From Rhynchosporium graminicola (lineage: Eukaryota; Ascomycota; Leotiomycetes; Helotiales; Ploettnerulaceae): a DNA stretch of 64,000 nucleotides. The notes below the pieces were generated by a model. The model searched no databases. It saw nothing but the letters and a program-made list of their open reading frames with translations, and had not been told where the DNA came from. The stretch is taken from assembly GCA_900074885.1 (NCBI GenBank), contig FJUW01000020.1, positions 20,359 to 84,358 of the forward strand, in the 5' to 3' direction. The translations under genes were made by a program, and so were the position numbers. Position 1 is the first letter of the stretch; each line of letters begins with the position of its first letter. Shown here piece by piece: positions 1 to 11,774 of this stretch.

Positions 1-299
1 TACGAGATATGCGATATCTTGACCTTACGAAGCTTCTTAGTAGTTAATCGTTTACTATACGTGCTACTCTTACTAAGAATAGACTCTTATATAAGCTACT
101 TATACTTCTCGATTCTAGAGCTAATAGATACTATTTTATTAATTATTCTTTTCTTAAATCCCTTTCCTTCTTCTTAAAACCTTTAATTTACTTTCTGCTA
201 AATACAATTCCTATTAAAGGCTTTAATAGCGTTAATAGTAGTACTATTAGTTACTATACGATACTTAATTTAATAGTAGATCGTCGCGTTTAGGTATTT

Positions 300-3200
300 A
301 CCCCCTTTCTTATTACTACTCTCGGAAACTATAGTATTATACTAGAAAGGACATAGCTTTCGGAATATTAAGTACTCTTAGATACCTCTAAATAATAGAT
401 TATTTAGCTACTATATACTCCTCCTAGTAACGTTTATAGCTCTCCGATCGAAATCAAGGACTTACGTAAATACTGTACCTACTAGCGCTACTAATACGAT
501 ACTAACGAACGAAACGAACGCTTTAATTAGTTCTAGGAAGCGTATAAGGAATAGCGAAGCGTAGCTAACTCTCCTATTAATATTCGAGCTGTTATTAACT
601 CTATCTCTATTATTAAATGATTATTGCTAGCTCGGAAGCGCATTTCTAGGGAGACTTATAGCTATAAAAATATCTAAAACTCTCCTCTAGAGAGTATTCT
701 ATAGGTAACTAACCCTTTATTACTACTACTAATTAGTTAGAACTGTTTCTCCGGCGTTTATACTACTTATTATAGATATAATGAGCCTAAGTGTTTATTA
801 CCTGAAGAATAAGAATAGAGTAGTAAAGAGAAGTCTTTATACTCTAGAGAAGCTACTAATATACGGCCGAAGTGCGTATAATTTAGCGATATTATCGCTT
901 ATATCCCGTGTGAATCTCTATTTTAACCTTAATTAGAAGTCTCTATGTTAAAGACTTACGTATAAGATTACGCTCGTGTAATTCATACTATAGACTAATA
1001 GTTACTCGGAATATCGTCTCGCGACTTAATAGAAGCTACTTAAAGTATAAAAACAGCTGCTACGATATTTCGGAAGTGATAAAGATCACTTCGTGTGCTT
1101 AGACCTCTTCTAGAGCCTCTTGCGCTAGAGATTTATACGATTAGCGGCTTAGCTTTCTATCTCTTATATAAACGCTAGAAGTTTTCTAACGATAAGATCT
1201 TCTTTATTACCTTTTACGAGATAGATAAGCTTCTTAACGACCGAATCGTAGTTTAGTAACGTAATACTACTATCGTATCTTTGACTATCGACTTTACGGA
1301 ACGTTATAAAACCGCCTAGTAATTTACTATTAGCTTAAGCGAATTAGATTTAGAACTATAGATCTCTTACGAGTATAGTTAGTAAGTATACGTCTTTTCT
1401 AAGGAAGCTAGCGATATTCTCCCTCCTTATCGCTTATGCGATCACCGAATTAAGCTTAAGGAAAGGGCTAAGAAGAACTTTAAATACTCCCTCTTATATA
1501 AGATATTAGCTAAAGAACTTAAAGTCGTTAAGGTATATATTACTAATAACTTAGCTAAAGGTTTTATTGAACTTTCTTAAGTACTATACGCTATACTTAT
1601 TCTTTTCGTTAAGAAAGCTAATAGAAGTCTAAGATTTTATATCGACTTTCACGTACTTAATAACTTCACGAGAAAGGATTAATATCTATTACTATTAATC
1701 GATAAAACGCTAGCTAGAATCTCTACTACTAAGATATTCACTAAACTAGATATTCGCTAGGTGTTCTACTAAATTCGAATAGATCTAGCCTCTAAAGAGT
1801 ATATAACCTTCCGGACTTATTATAGTATATATAAGTGTAAGGTACTCCCTTTCGGTCTAACTAATAGCCCTGCGATATACTAGCGATATATAAATAATAT
1901 CTTATTCGACTACTTAGACGACTTCTATATAGTATATCTAGATAATATTCTGATCTACTCTAACGACTTACTATAGTATTAATTATACGTATATAAGGTA
2001 CTATAACGATTATAAGACGCTAGATTATAAGCTAACCTTAAGAAGTATAAATTTAATATTACTTATACTAAATACCTTAGGTTTATTATCTCTACTTCTA
2101 GGATCGAGGTAGACCTTGAGAAAGTTAATATTATATAATCTTAGAATTACTTGATTATAGTTAAGGGCGTATAATTATTCTTAAGCTTTTATAACTTCTA
2201 CTAACGATTTATTAAGGACTACAGAATTATTATAAAACCTCTTATATAACTTACTAAAAATAATATATTATTTCGGTTCGCTAGAGAGTATAAAGATACC
2301 TTTAATTATCTAAAGTACGCTCTTACTTCGGTATTACTCCTCTATTACTATTAGTAATATTTATTTTATATAATTGAAATAGACGCTAGTGATAGAGTAA
2401 TAGTAAGTGTACTATCGTAATAGCACGACGAAGACTAGTTCCTAGTAGCTTACTTCTCTAAGATTATACTACTTACCGAGCTTAATTACGCTATCTACGA
2501 TAAGGAAATACTTGTAATTATACGATCTTTTAGTAACTAGAGATCTGAGCTCGTAGGTGTATTATATCAGATCCGCGTTATTACTAATTATAAAGCTCTT
2601 AAGTACTTTATAACCTCTAAATAGCTGAACGTATAATAAGCACGATAAGCTGAGCTACTCGTAGATTATAACTTTATAATTACTTATCGACCTAAGAAGT
2701 ATAATTTACTTACTAACGCTCTCTCTCGTAGAATAGATAAATTAGATAACTAGAATAACGCTAAAAGAACTTAGCGTTTATAGTAGCTACTACGCGAAGA
2801 CTAAATCGATCTAGTACTACTTATAAGTAACCTCCGGAATAGCTCCGACTCTATAGATAACTTTAAGCTTATTAACGCCTTAGAAGTCGCTAACTTATCG
2901 CTAGTCTTTTCTATAGTATAGTAAGTACTTAATACTAATCGTATTACGCTATTACTCTAAGCTTTATAGAAATAAGCTCTCTCTACTACTCCTAGAAAAT
3001 TAACTATAGAAAAAGATCTTCTACTTTATAAAGGAAGACTAATCGTACTTAATGTCTTATATCTTCGTATACTACTTATACGCGAAGTATACGACTGATT
3101 AGAGACTACTTATCTAAGTATAAAGAAGACCTTATAACTACTAGTATTATAATACTAGTAGTACGGAATCGCTTTAACTATTAACTAGTACTATTATAAC

Positions 3201-4440
3201 TATTATACTTACTAACGAATTCAAGTGCTACGTGATAAGAAACCGGGCCTCCTCTAACTTTTACCTATACTATTACATCTATAGGAGTATATTATAGTCG
3301 ACTACTATAGCTTTAACCGCGATAAATATAGCTATAATAATATTCTTATATTTATCGACTATTTTAGTAAATAAGTAATTAGTATTCTATACCGAAAGAC
3401 CTCCGATACGCGCGACCTCATAAAGCTTTACTTATACTATATATACTACTATTTCGGAGCTCTATTAATAATTACCTCTAATAAAGAGCTTTAATTCGTT
3501 TCCTATTTTTAGACTATAGTTATTATAATTCTTAGCACTAAAAGATAGCTTTCTGTAATAGACTACTTATAAACAGATAGCTAAATAGAGATCTATAACT
3601 AATATCTCTAACGCAGATTATAACTTTTTATCTCTTACTATTAAGATAACTAGTCGGAATTCTTACTTATTATAGACTACGCTTAGATAACTCTCCCTTA
3701 CGAATCCCTTAGAGGTCTCTTACCCTTTAAAGTCGTTTATAGATATATATCCCGTATTAATTAGAATTAGAAAGACTTACTTAATTCTATTACGCTTACT
3801 AATAAGTTAAATACTTAATAAGCTCTAGATTACGCTAATCGCTTACGCGATACTTAGACTACTGCTTAATCTAGCCTCTAATATATATAAGCTAAGATAT
3901 TCTAATCTTATAATCGCTTACGCTATAAAGTCGACTTTACTATAGACGACCTTATCTAGCTAGATATATGCTATTTTACAAGTACTCGACTTAGTAAAAA
4001 ACTCGACTTCCTGACTAACGGACCTTTCTGTATAATTAAAAAGGTCGGAAGCTCTTATCGCTTAGAGCTCCTTACTAGTATAAAAGTATATAACGTATTC
4101 CTTACTACTAAGCTACGGAAGTATCTAAACGACCTCTTACTAGGATAAACCTTACTACTACTACTACTTATTAATATTATTAGTAATAATAAATAGGAGA
4201 TCGAAGATATACTTACGTGCCGCAGGCAGCGTAATAGCCTCTTATACCGAGTTTCCTAGTTAAATTAAGATGTCGATCTCATATAGTACGACGCTATAGA
4301 TATTAAATACGCTCTTACTAAGCTATAATAATTCTACCTTAATAACCTAATATAAGCTAGACCTCCTACTAGACTACCTAATTAGCTAAAAGCTTTCTAT
4401 AATAGAATTAATAATTATAATTACCTTAATAGTAATAAGG
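300..4440 (+). pseudogene. Dead pol of family 1 chromovirus (RT, RNase H, integrase, chromodomain)
   Basis: Similarity to Ty3/Gypsy Pol is recognisable only when stop codons are read through. Landmarks are the KKANRSLRFYIDF reverse transcriptase block near 1610, YLDN (from a YLDD-type active site) near 1935, a DAS-type RNase H start near 2370, an integrase block with a DYFSKQVIS-like stretch near 3355, and the chromodomain near 4200. Glutamine and tryptophan codons are largely TAA/TAG, and cysteine and histidine codons are largely TAY (tyrosine). No protein can be made from it. Confidence 0.85.
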
Positions 4441-4487
4441 AGATAGACTAACGCTCGAGGGCGAGCTTTTTTCGGAGGAGGGGGTAG

Positions 4488-4723
4488 TATAACGACTAGT
4501 TAGGTTTAGAAGTCTCTCCCTATTAGTAGAAACACTTACTACTAAGCGAGATTATACGAGTAGAGTTTAGGGAGCCCCTTTTTATATATATACTTCTATT
4601 CTCTCTCTACTTCTTTACTCCTTAGTTATAGATTCTTAAGTGATTCTTACTACTTTATATTCATAGTAATATGAGGTCTTATTACTCAGGTAGTTTTGAG
4701 ACCTTTCTAGAGCAAGCGTCACA
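4488..4723 (+). repeat. Family 1 3' LTR (copy 1)
   Basis: This 236-bp sequence aligns end to end with the LTRs at 10343-10577, 17952-18282 and 61693-61927. Intact ends in other copies read TGTGACGACTGG...GCGTCACA. It is preceded by the polypurine tract 4471-4487 (ttcggaggagggggtag). An internal run of alternating T and A (about 4584-4592) followed by CT-rich sequence is a plausible LTR core promoter. Confidence 0.93.
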
Positions 4724-5445
4724 GATACTATAAGAGAAGCTTAATTATACTAATACTAAATCCTTAGCTAAATATACTAAATCCGCTATCGAGGTTATAA
4801 AAGCTAATATACTAGCTACTTAGTATAAGATAAGCGCTATAACTAACCCGAAATAGTATAGTATCGACTAAGAAGTTAGAAATAAGGTATTTCTCTTTAT
4901 AAGGAACCTTAAGAATTACTAGCTAAGTAAGAAGCTATCTAGTCTCTAAGTAGGATTATATTAGGTCCTAGCTAAGATCAGATACTCTTATAAGCTAGAT
5001 TTACCCCCGGGATCCTTTATATATAATATATTCGCTTCCGAATTACTCTTTAAGAACTTAGATAACTTATTACTAAGTTAGGAGTTATTAAACTTACCCC
5101 TGGAAGTTATTACTACTTAAGAAGAGTAAGAGTTATAAGATATACTCACTATATAGCTCCTAAGAGGTAATCTAAAGTATTAAGTTAGCTAGCTAAGCTA
5201 TAACCCGGACCTAACTTAATATAACGCTTCCGACCTAATAAGCGCTTTATATAAGCTTAGAGACTTCTATACTACTAACTTAAGTAAACCTAAACCTCCG
5301 CGTAAACTAAACTAGTAGATTAAGGCTTAGAAAAACAGAATAGATAATTATAGTTACTTAGAGGATAATAAGCTATTATAGTTACTAGTATTAGAATTTA
5401 TTACTAGAGATAATCACCTGATTATACTTTATAATAATACTATAT

Positions 5446-6880
5446 CTAAAACTCTACTTCTTTAACTATTTCTACTTTACTAGCTTTCTCTCTTAAGTTC
5501 TCTAGAGCTTCTAGTAATTCTAGAATATCTAGAACTAGAATTATTATATCTAACTCCTTACTTAAATTTATTAATATAGCCTTAATAGTAGACTAAGTAT
5601 AATAGCTAATCTTATAAGGTTTCTTCTTTAGAGAAGGTCCGGGAGTATCTAGATCTAACGCTATCTCTGAACTAGAAGGCAAATTCCTCTTTCCTTTAGT
5701 ATCTGATATTATAGCTTTAAATATAGCTTTCTTCGTAAATTCCTATATAATACTATTTAACTCTTTCGTTTATTTTAATATTATTTATACTATTAACCTA
5801 GATTTCGCCGAATCTATTATTAAAAGATCTAGATCTTATATTACGTTAGTATTATATTAGTATCTAAGGATTTAAGATCTTAACTTATTACTTTAATAAA
5901 CTCTAACTCTTTAAATACTTTCTTTATAATACGCTTTAAAGCTTAAGTCTCTACTAATTATATAGTAGTAATCTCTAACGTAATAGTAGAAGTAATAGAT
6001 TTCGTAAGATAATAGATCCGATTAATCGCCTTATAGGTAGCTATAATACCGCCCCGATTTAGCTCCGCGTCCTTAGCTTTACTACTAGGAAGTAACCCGG
6101 ATAAAATAGCATATTCTATATTAATATAGTTAAGTAACTATAACGCGTTAATATATATACTATATTCAGGTTTAAGTAAACTATAGGCTTATAACCGCTC
6201 CTTAACGCCGAATAATACTTATAAAGCTTAGAGTTAAGCTTATTAAATAAGTATAAGAGTTCTAAAACAGGAGTATTATTATACTTTATCTTAAGGAAAG
6301 CGCGAATATACCGCAGGTAATATATATAATACGCCGCTGAAAGAGTACTAGTAGGAACTAGTAAAAGTACTATAAGAGTTAGCGTTATAGATCTATAAAA
6401 CCCTTATACTGCACTTAAGGACTATCCTTAAAACTAAGATAGGAAACTTACTTATATTAAGAGAAGAGTTAATTAGGTTAATTAATATATAAGATTATAG
6501 TAGATAGCTATAGTAGTTAGTAATGATATCTACTCTAGAAGCTATATTATAATCTAAGGAGAATAAACTTATAAGTTAAAGTAGTTATCGTAGTTAAAAA
6601 AGAAAAGCTCTAATATTAATAAACCTCTTCCTTTATATACCTTACGCCTTACTTAAACTCGACTCTTACTATAAACAGATAAAGTAAATACTGCTTACCG
6701 CCCGATTTAGAAGCTACGACTAATATAGTACTATTATAGCGATATAACTAGTTAGAACCTAATAAAGAATTTACTACTACTAAAGAGCGGCTAGCGCTTA
6801 TTACGCGAATATCGATGAAAATAGTTATAATAAAAACTAATTCTAATATAAACTATAACCTTCCGAGCTTAGGGTTAAGC
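5446..6880 (-). pseudogene. Antisense coding region of the partial family 2 element
   Basis: Third copy of the antisense region, in the element whose LTR is 6901-7168. The frame ends at TAG whose complement is 5446-5448. Confidence 0.45.
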
Positions 6881-6900
6881 TCTTCTTAGGAGGGGGGTAA

Positions 6901-7168
6901 TATAACGATAGCTTACCTGAATATTATATAAGAAGAAAGATAGATAATAAGGCCTAAGTTCATAAGTATCCCGGTAGAACTAGTATCCGACTCGGTATAA
7001 TATCGGACTAGTACCGGTATATATATATAAGGTGCTTTATACTTTATCTCTCTTCCTTTTCCTTCCTTATCTTTTTATTTCCTTCGTAGTAGACTATATA
7101 AGATCGCTCTTAGCCTCCCTACTTATTTATTCTTACTTGTATACCGCCTTAAGTCTTATATCGTTATA
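6901..7168 (+). repeat. Family 2 LTR (3' LTR)
   Basis: A 268-bp LTR, the same length as six other copies in the window (9091-9358, 19132-19399, 40987-41254, 48495-48762, 51264-51531, 59509-59776). Ends are RIP-altered from TGTAACGATAGC...GTCGTTACA to TATAACG...CGTTATA. It contains a TATATATATATAAGG box about two fifths of the way in, followed by CT-rich sequence, as expected for the LTR promoter. Confidence 0.93.
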
Positions 7169-9358
7169 CTAGTAAGAGTGCGATTAATAAATAAATAACC
7201 GTTCGCTCTAGTATCGATCAGGCTATTTATAGAGATTCCTAGCCTATTTATACTAACTATAATCGGGTATATGAATTACTTACCTCCTATTAGGGAGTTA
7301 AGGTCTAGATTAGAGAGATTATACTTATATAGACCTAAGAAGGAGTTTTTACCTAAGTCTTATCGTTTCCCTCTAGTATTAGTACAGATTCGGAGGGTAT
7401 ATCTTCTACTATTTCCTTAATTACTTAATCCTCTTCCGGAAATTCGTTAATTAATTAAACCTTAGGCGAGTTAAGGCAGTCTAGCTTAATATAACTAAGC
7501 TATCTATAACTATAATACCTAAGGGGTTCTCCGGTCGAGGTAGCAGAGCGTTTTAGTACGGAGGGAGTATTAGCCCGTACCGGGGTAGAAGTATATATAT
7601 ATAGTACAGGAGTAGTTTATCGAGGAGCTAAGCTTAAGGACTAGTAAGAGATAGAACTAGTAGTAGTCGTAGTAGTAATAGCTAGCTTATAGTACTATAT
7701 TTAAGTAGTAGCTTTCTTAGGATAGGTATATTCTAAGTTATAGTAACGCTTAGTATTAAAAGAAAGTAAGGATCTAACTATAGAAGCGTAATCCTTATTC
7801 TATATTAGTTTAATAATAAGAGTTAAAGCGCGTAAGGATAATATAATCTTATCTTATATATAGAAGAACTACTCCTTCTTTTTAACTTTACCTTAGATAA
7901 TAGCGCTTTAAAATCGACTACGAAACTCAGTGAAAGTCTCGCGTATATAGCTAAGTTATTATATTTCTAAGTAATAGAAAGCGTTATAGTAGTTATTTTC
8001 CTCTAAACTAGTAAGAAAGTTCTCCTCTAATAAGGAGATTATTTTATTACTAGTTTTAAACTAATAAGAAAAATACTAAAGCGTAAGATACTCCTTAGCT
8101 AATCTAGTAACTAGCCCCTATACGAGAACGCGCCGGGAGAAGTCCGTAAGGTAGTAGTTAGTATTTATAGCTAGCCGGTCTCGTATCGATACTCTCTATT
8201 AGAGGAAAGTAAGGTCTAATCTATTATCTAGAGGCAAGATCTTCTTAGTAAGATAAGACTTCTTAGGGCGTAACTCTACTGATTTAGCGCCGGGAGAAGG
8301 AGATAGTTTATTAGGAATAGTATCTTCTCTCTTAGTACTATATATCGGAATAGAGTTTATTAGCTTATTAAACTCTAGAATATATAGAGATTATAGTATT
8401 AGTTCTAGTAGGAGAGTCGAAGATAGGTAAGAGACTCCTATAAGAAACTTATCTTATATAGAGATTAGTCTATCTATAGTATCTTCTAGAGAGTTATTCT
8501 TTTCCTCTTAGTCTACTAATTATTATAAAAGAGAATAGATTAAGTTCAAGTTACCTATAGTAGTAGAAGTACTTAGCGATTATACTCCTAGTGAATTTCG
8601 CTTTTATTTTCCTTTCTTTCTTAGTTAGTACTTCCTTAATAAAGTATTAATATTCTCTAAGGTAAGAGATATTTAAAATAAGAAAGAGTATAATAGATTA
8701 AGTTCAGAAGTAGAGCGGGAGGGATCGCGTTAGGTTCCCTTAGAACTAGAGGAGTCTCTAGTTTATTAGTTAAGAGCTATAATAATAGCTTAAAAAAGGG
8801 TATATTAAGGCTATTTCAGTAGTAATACGTAAAAGTTAAAGTTCTAGGGTATTTATTATACTTTCTTTAAAATCTATCTATAATTCCTTTATACTAAGGA
8901 AGTTATTAAAGGAGCGTTAAAAAAGACCTCCTCTATTATACTATTTATAATAAGCTAAATTAAACCCTAATTCATAGTTATCCGAGAGATCTCTAGTATC
9001 TAAGCTATATATAAGTAGTTATAAAATAACTAACTTAATAATAAGATATTATAGTAAGCTATCTCCGGCTATCTTAATCTTTTTATTTAATATAATAATA
9101 TAAGACTTAAGATAGTATATAAGTAAGAATAAATAAGTAAGGAAGCTAAGAGCGATCTTATATAGTCTAGTATAAAGGAAACAAAAAGATAAGAAAGGAA
9201 GAAGAAGAGAGATAGAGTATAAGGTACCTTATATATATATACTAGTACTAGTCCGATACTATACTAGGTCGGATACTAGTTCTGCCGGGTTACTTATGAA
9301 CTTAGGCCCTATTATCTATCCTTCTTCTCATATGATATTCAGGTGAGCTATCGTCATA
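7169..9358 (-). mobile_element. Family 2 chromovirus, 5' part (protease end, gag, 5' LTR)
   Basis: Reverse orientation. It begins in the protease region (7169-7260 is the reverse complement of about 53,350-53,460), continues through gag (about 7300-9000) and ends with its 5' LTR at 9091-9358. It was interrupted on the left by the element ending at 7168, so the rest of pol is outside the window. A degraded CCHC zinc knuckle lies near 7500-7550 (minus), its cysteines and histidine read as tyrosine. Confidence 0.88.
9091..9358 (-). repeat. Family 2 LTR (5' LTR)
   Basis: A 268-bp LTR in reverse orientation. It borders family 2 gag on the left. On the right it abuts protease sequence of yet another copy (9359 onward, tcgggtatataaattac), which shows one family 2 element inserted into another. 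Confidence 0.92.
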
Positions 9359-10342
9359 TCGGGTATATAAATTACTTACTTCTTATTAGGGAGTTAAGGT
9401 CTAGATTAGAGAGATTATACTTATATAGACTTAGGAAAAAGTTTTTACTTAGGCCTTATTATTTCCCTCTAGTATTAGTCCAGATTCGGAGGGTATATCT
9501 TCTACTACTTCTTTAGTTACTTAATCCTCTTCCGGAAATTTGTTAATTAATTAAACCTTAAGTAAGTTAGAGTAGTTTAGCTTAATATAACTAAGCTATC
9601 TATAACTATAATACTTAGGGAGTTCTCCGGTCGAGATAGTAAGGCGTTTTAGCGCGGAAGAAGTACTAGATTATACTAGAGTAGAAGTACGTATATATAG
9701 TATAAGAGTAGTTTATTAAGAGGCTAAGCTTAGGGACTAGTAAGGAGTAGAACTAGTAGAGGTTATAGTAGTAATAGTAGGCTTATAGTACTATACCGGA
9801 GTAGTAGCTTTCTTAGGATAAGTATATTCTAAGTTATAGTAATATTTAGTATTAAAAGAAAGTAAGAATCTAACTATAGAAGCGTAGTCCTTATTCTATA
9901 TTAATTTAATAATAAGAATTAAAGTATATAAGAATAGTATAATCTTATCCTATATATAGAAGAACTACTCTTTCCTTTTAACCTTATCTTAGATAATAGC
10001 GCTTTAAAATCGATTATAAAACTCGGCGAAAGTCTCGCGTATATAGCTAAGTTATTATATTTCTAAGTAATAGAAAGCGTTATAGTAATTATTTTCTTCT
10101 AAACTAGTAAGGAAGTTCTCTTCTAATAAGGAGATTATTTCCTTACTAGTCTTAAACTTATTAGTAAAGTACTAAAGCGTAAAATACTCCTTAGCTAATC
10201 TAGTAACTAGTCCTTATACGAGAACGCGCTAAGAGAAGTCTATAAGGTAATAGTTAGCGTTTATATCTAGCTAGTCTCGTATTAATACTCTTTATTAAAG
10301 GAAAGTAAAGTCCGACTTATTATCTAAGGGCAGGATCTTCTT
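9359..10342 (-). mobile_element. Family 2 chromovirus, 5' part, segment 1 (split by family 1 copy 2)
   Basis: Protease end and first part of gag in reverse orientation, closely parallel to 7260-8240. It stops at TSD ttctt (10338-10342), where family 1 copy 2 begins, and resumes at 18283 with the same five bases. An uninterrupted relative at about 8238-8270 (gatcttcttagtaagataag) shows the empty-site sequence. Confidence 0.9.
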
Positions 10343-10577
10343 TGTGACGCTTACTCTAGAAAGGTCTCAAAACTACCTGAGTAATAAGACCTCATATTGC
10401 TATGAATATGAAGTAGTAAGAATTACTTAAGAATCTATAACTAAGGAGTAAAGAAGTAGAGAGAGAATAGAAGTATATATATGAAAAGGGGCCCCTAAAC
10501 TCTACTCGTGTAATCTCGCTTAGCAGTAAGTATTTCCACTAATAGGGAGAGACCTCTAAACCTGACTAGTCGTTATA
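10343..10577 (-). repeat. Family 1 LTR (3' LTR of copy 2)
   Basis: A 235-bp LTR, reverse orientation, starting with an intact TGTGACGC terminus. It is the least mutated of the family 1 LTRs on this side. A polypurine tract (reading as pyrimidines, ctacccctccctctg) follows at 10578. Confidence 0.93.
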
Positions 10578-10991
10578 CTACCCCTCCCTCTGAAAAAAGC
10601 TCGCCCTCGAGCGTTAGTCTATCTCCTTATTACTATTAAAGTAGTTATAATTATAAATTCTATCGTAGAAAGCTTTTAGCTAATTAAGTAGTCTAGCAGG
10701 AGGTCTAGCTTACGTTAGGTTATTAAGGTAGAATTATTATAGCTTAATAGGAGCGTATTTAATATCTATAGCGTTATACTATATAAGATCGATATCTTGA
10801 TTTAACTAGGAAACTCGGTATAAGAAGCTATTGCGCTACTTATAGCACGTAAGTATATCTTCAATCTCCTATTTATCGTTACTAGTAATATTAATAAGTA
10901 GTAGTAATAGTGAGGTTTATCCTAGTAAGAGGTCGTTTAGATACTTCTATAGCTTAGCAGCAGGGAATACGTTATATACTTTTATACTAGC

Positions 10992-11774
10992 AAGGAGCTC
11001 TAGATAATAAGAGCTTCCGACCTTTTCAATTATATAGAAAGGTCTATTAGTCAGGAAGTCGAGTTTTTTACTAGGTCGAGTACTTATAAAGTAGCGTATA
11101 TCTAGCTAGATAAGGTTGTCTATAGTAAAGTCGACTTTATAGCGTAAGCGATTATAGGATTAGGCTATCTTAGCTTATATACGTTAGAGGCTTAATTAAG
11201 TAGTAGTCTAAGCGTTACGCAGATAATTAGCGTAATCTAGAGCTTACTAAGTATTTAACTTATTAGTAGGCGTAGTAGAGTTAAGTAGGTCTTTCTAATT
11301 CTAATTAACGCGAGGTATATATCTATAAACGACTTCAAAAGGTAAGAGACCTCTAAGGGATTCGTAAGGGAGAGTTATCTGGNAAGGAGCTCTAGATAAT
11401 AAGAGCTTCCGACCTTTTCAATTATATAGAAAGGTCTATTAGTCAGGAAGTCGAGTTTTTTACTAGGTCGAGTACTTATAAAGTAGCGTATATCTAGCTA
11501 GATAAGGTTGTCTATAGTAAAGTCGACTTTATAGCGTAAGCGATTATAGGATTAGGCTATCTTAGCTTATATACGTTAGAGGCTTAATTAAGTAGTAGTC
11601 TAAGCGTTACGCAGATAATTAGCGTAATCTAGAGCTTACTAAGTATTTAACTTATTAGTAGGCGTAGTAGAGTTAAGTAGGTCTTTCTAATTCTAATTAA
11701 CGCGAGGTATATATCTATAAACGACTTCAAAAGGTAAGAGACCTCTAAGGGATTCGTAAGGGAGAGTTATCTGG
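10992..11774. repeat. 391-bp exact direct duplication joined by one N (probable assembly artefact)
   Basis: 10992-11382 is repeated as 11384-11774, with a single N at 11383 between them. The second copy continues smoothly into the rest of the integrase region. Sister copy 1 has this sequence only once. The likely cause is two overlapping contig ends placed side by side. Confidence 0.9.

Larger units (their letters stand above)
1..4723 (+). mobile_element. Family 1 chromovirus (Ty3/Gypsy), copy 1, 5' part outside window, RIP-inactivated
   Basis: An LTR retrotransposon cut by the window start: position 1 aligns with about 63,535 in copy 3, so about 1.84 kb (5' LTR and most of gag) is missing. 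Seen in order on the + strand: reverse transcriptase with a VYLDNILIYS motif at 1932-1961, RNase H from about 2366, integrase zinc-binding and core region about 3060-3700, an integrase C-terminal GPF-type segment about 4018-4130, a chromodomain-like segment about 4200-4380, a purine tract 4471-4487 and the 3' LTR. All frames are broken by TAA/TAG, as expected after CpA-to-TpA mutation. It is inserted in a family 2 element, whose sequence resumes at 4724. The domain order (integrase before the chromodomain, after RT/RNase H) is that of Ty3/Gypsy chromoviruses. Confidence 0.93.
4724..7168 (+). mobile_element. Family 2 chromovirus, 3' part, interrupted by family 1 copy 1
   Basis: The 3' third of a family 2 element: integrase C-terminus (about 4724-5060), chromodomain (about 5110-5310), a stretch with antisense coding character (about 5446-6880, minus), a purine tract ending at 6900, and the 3' LTR 6901-7168. 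It is collinear with 57,333-59,776 (same strand) and with 41,254-43,440 (reverse). Its 5' part lies left of the window, beyond family 1 copy 1. The base after the LTR falls inside the protease region of another family 2 copy, so this element inserted there. Confidence 0.9.

Noticed and set aside
10992..11774. Regularly repeated segments as a possible CRISPR-like or satellite array
   Set aside because: Only two units, separated by an N, in a eukaryotic retrotransposon; better explained as an assembly join.
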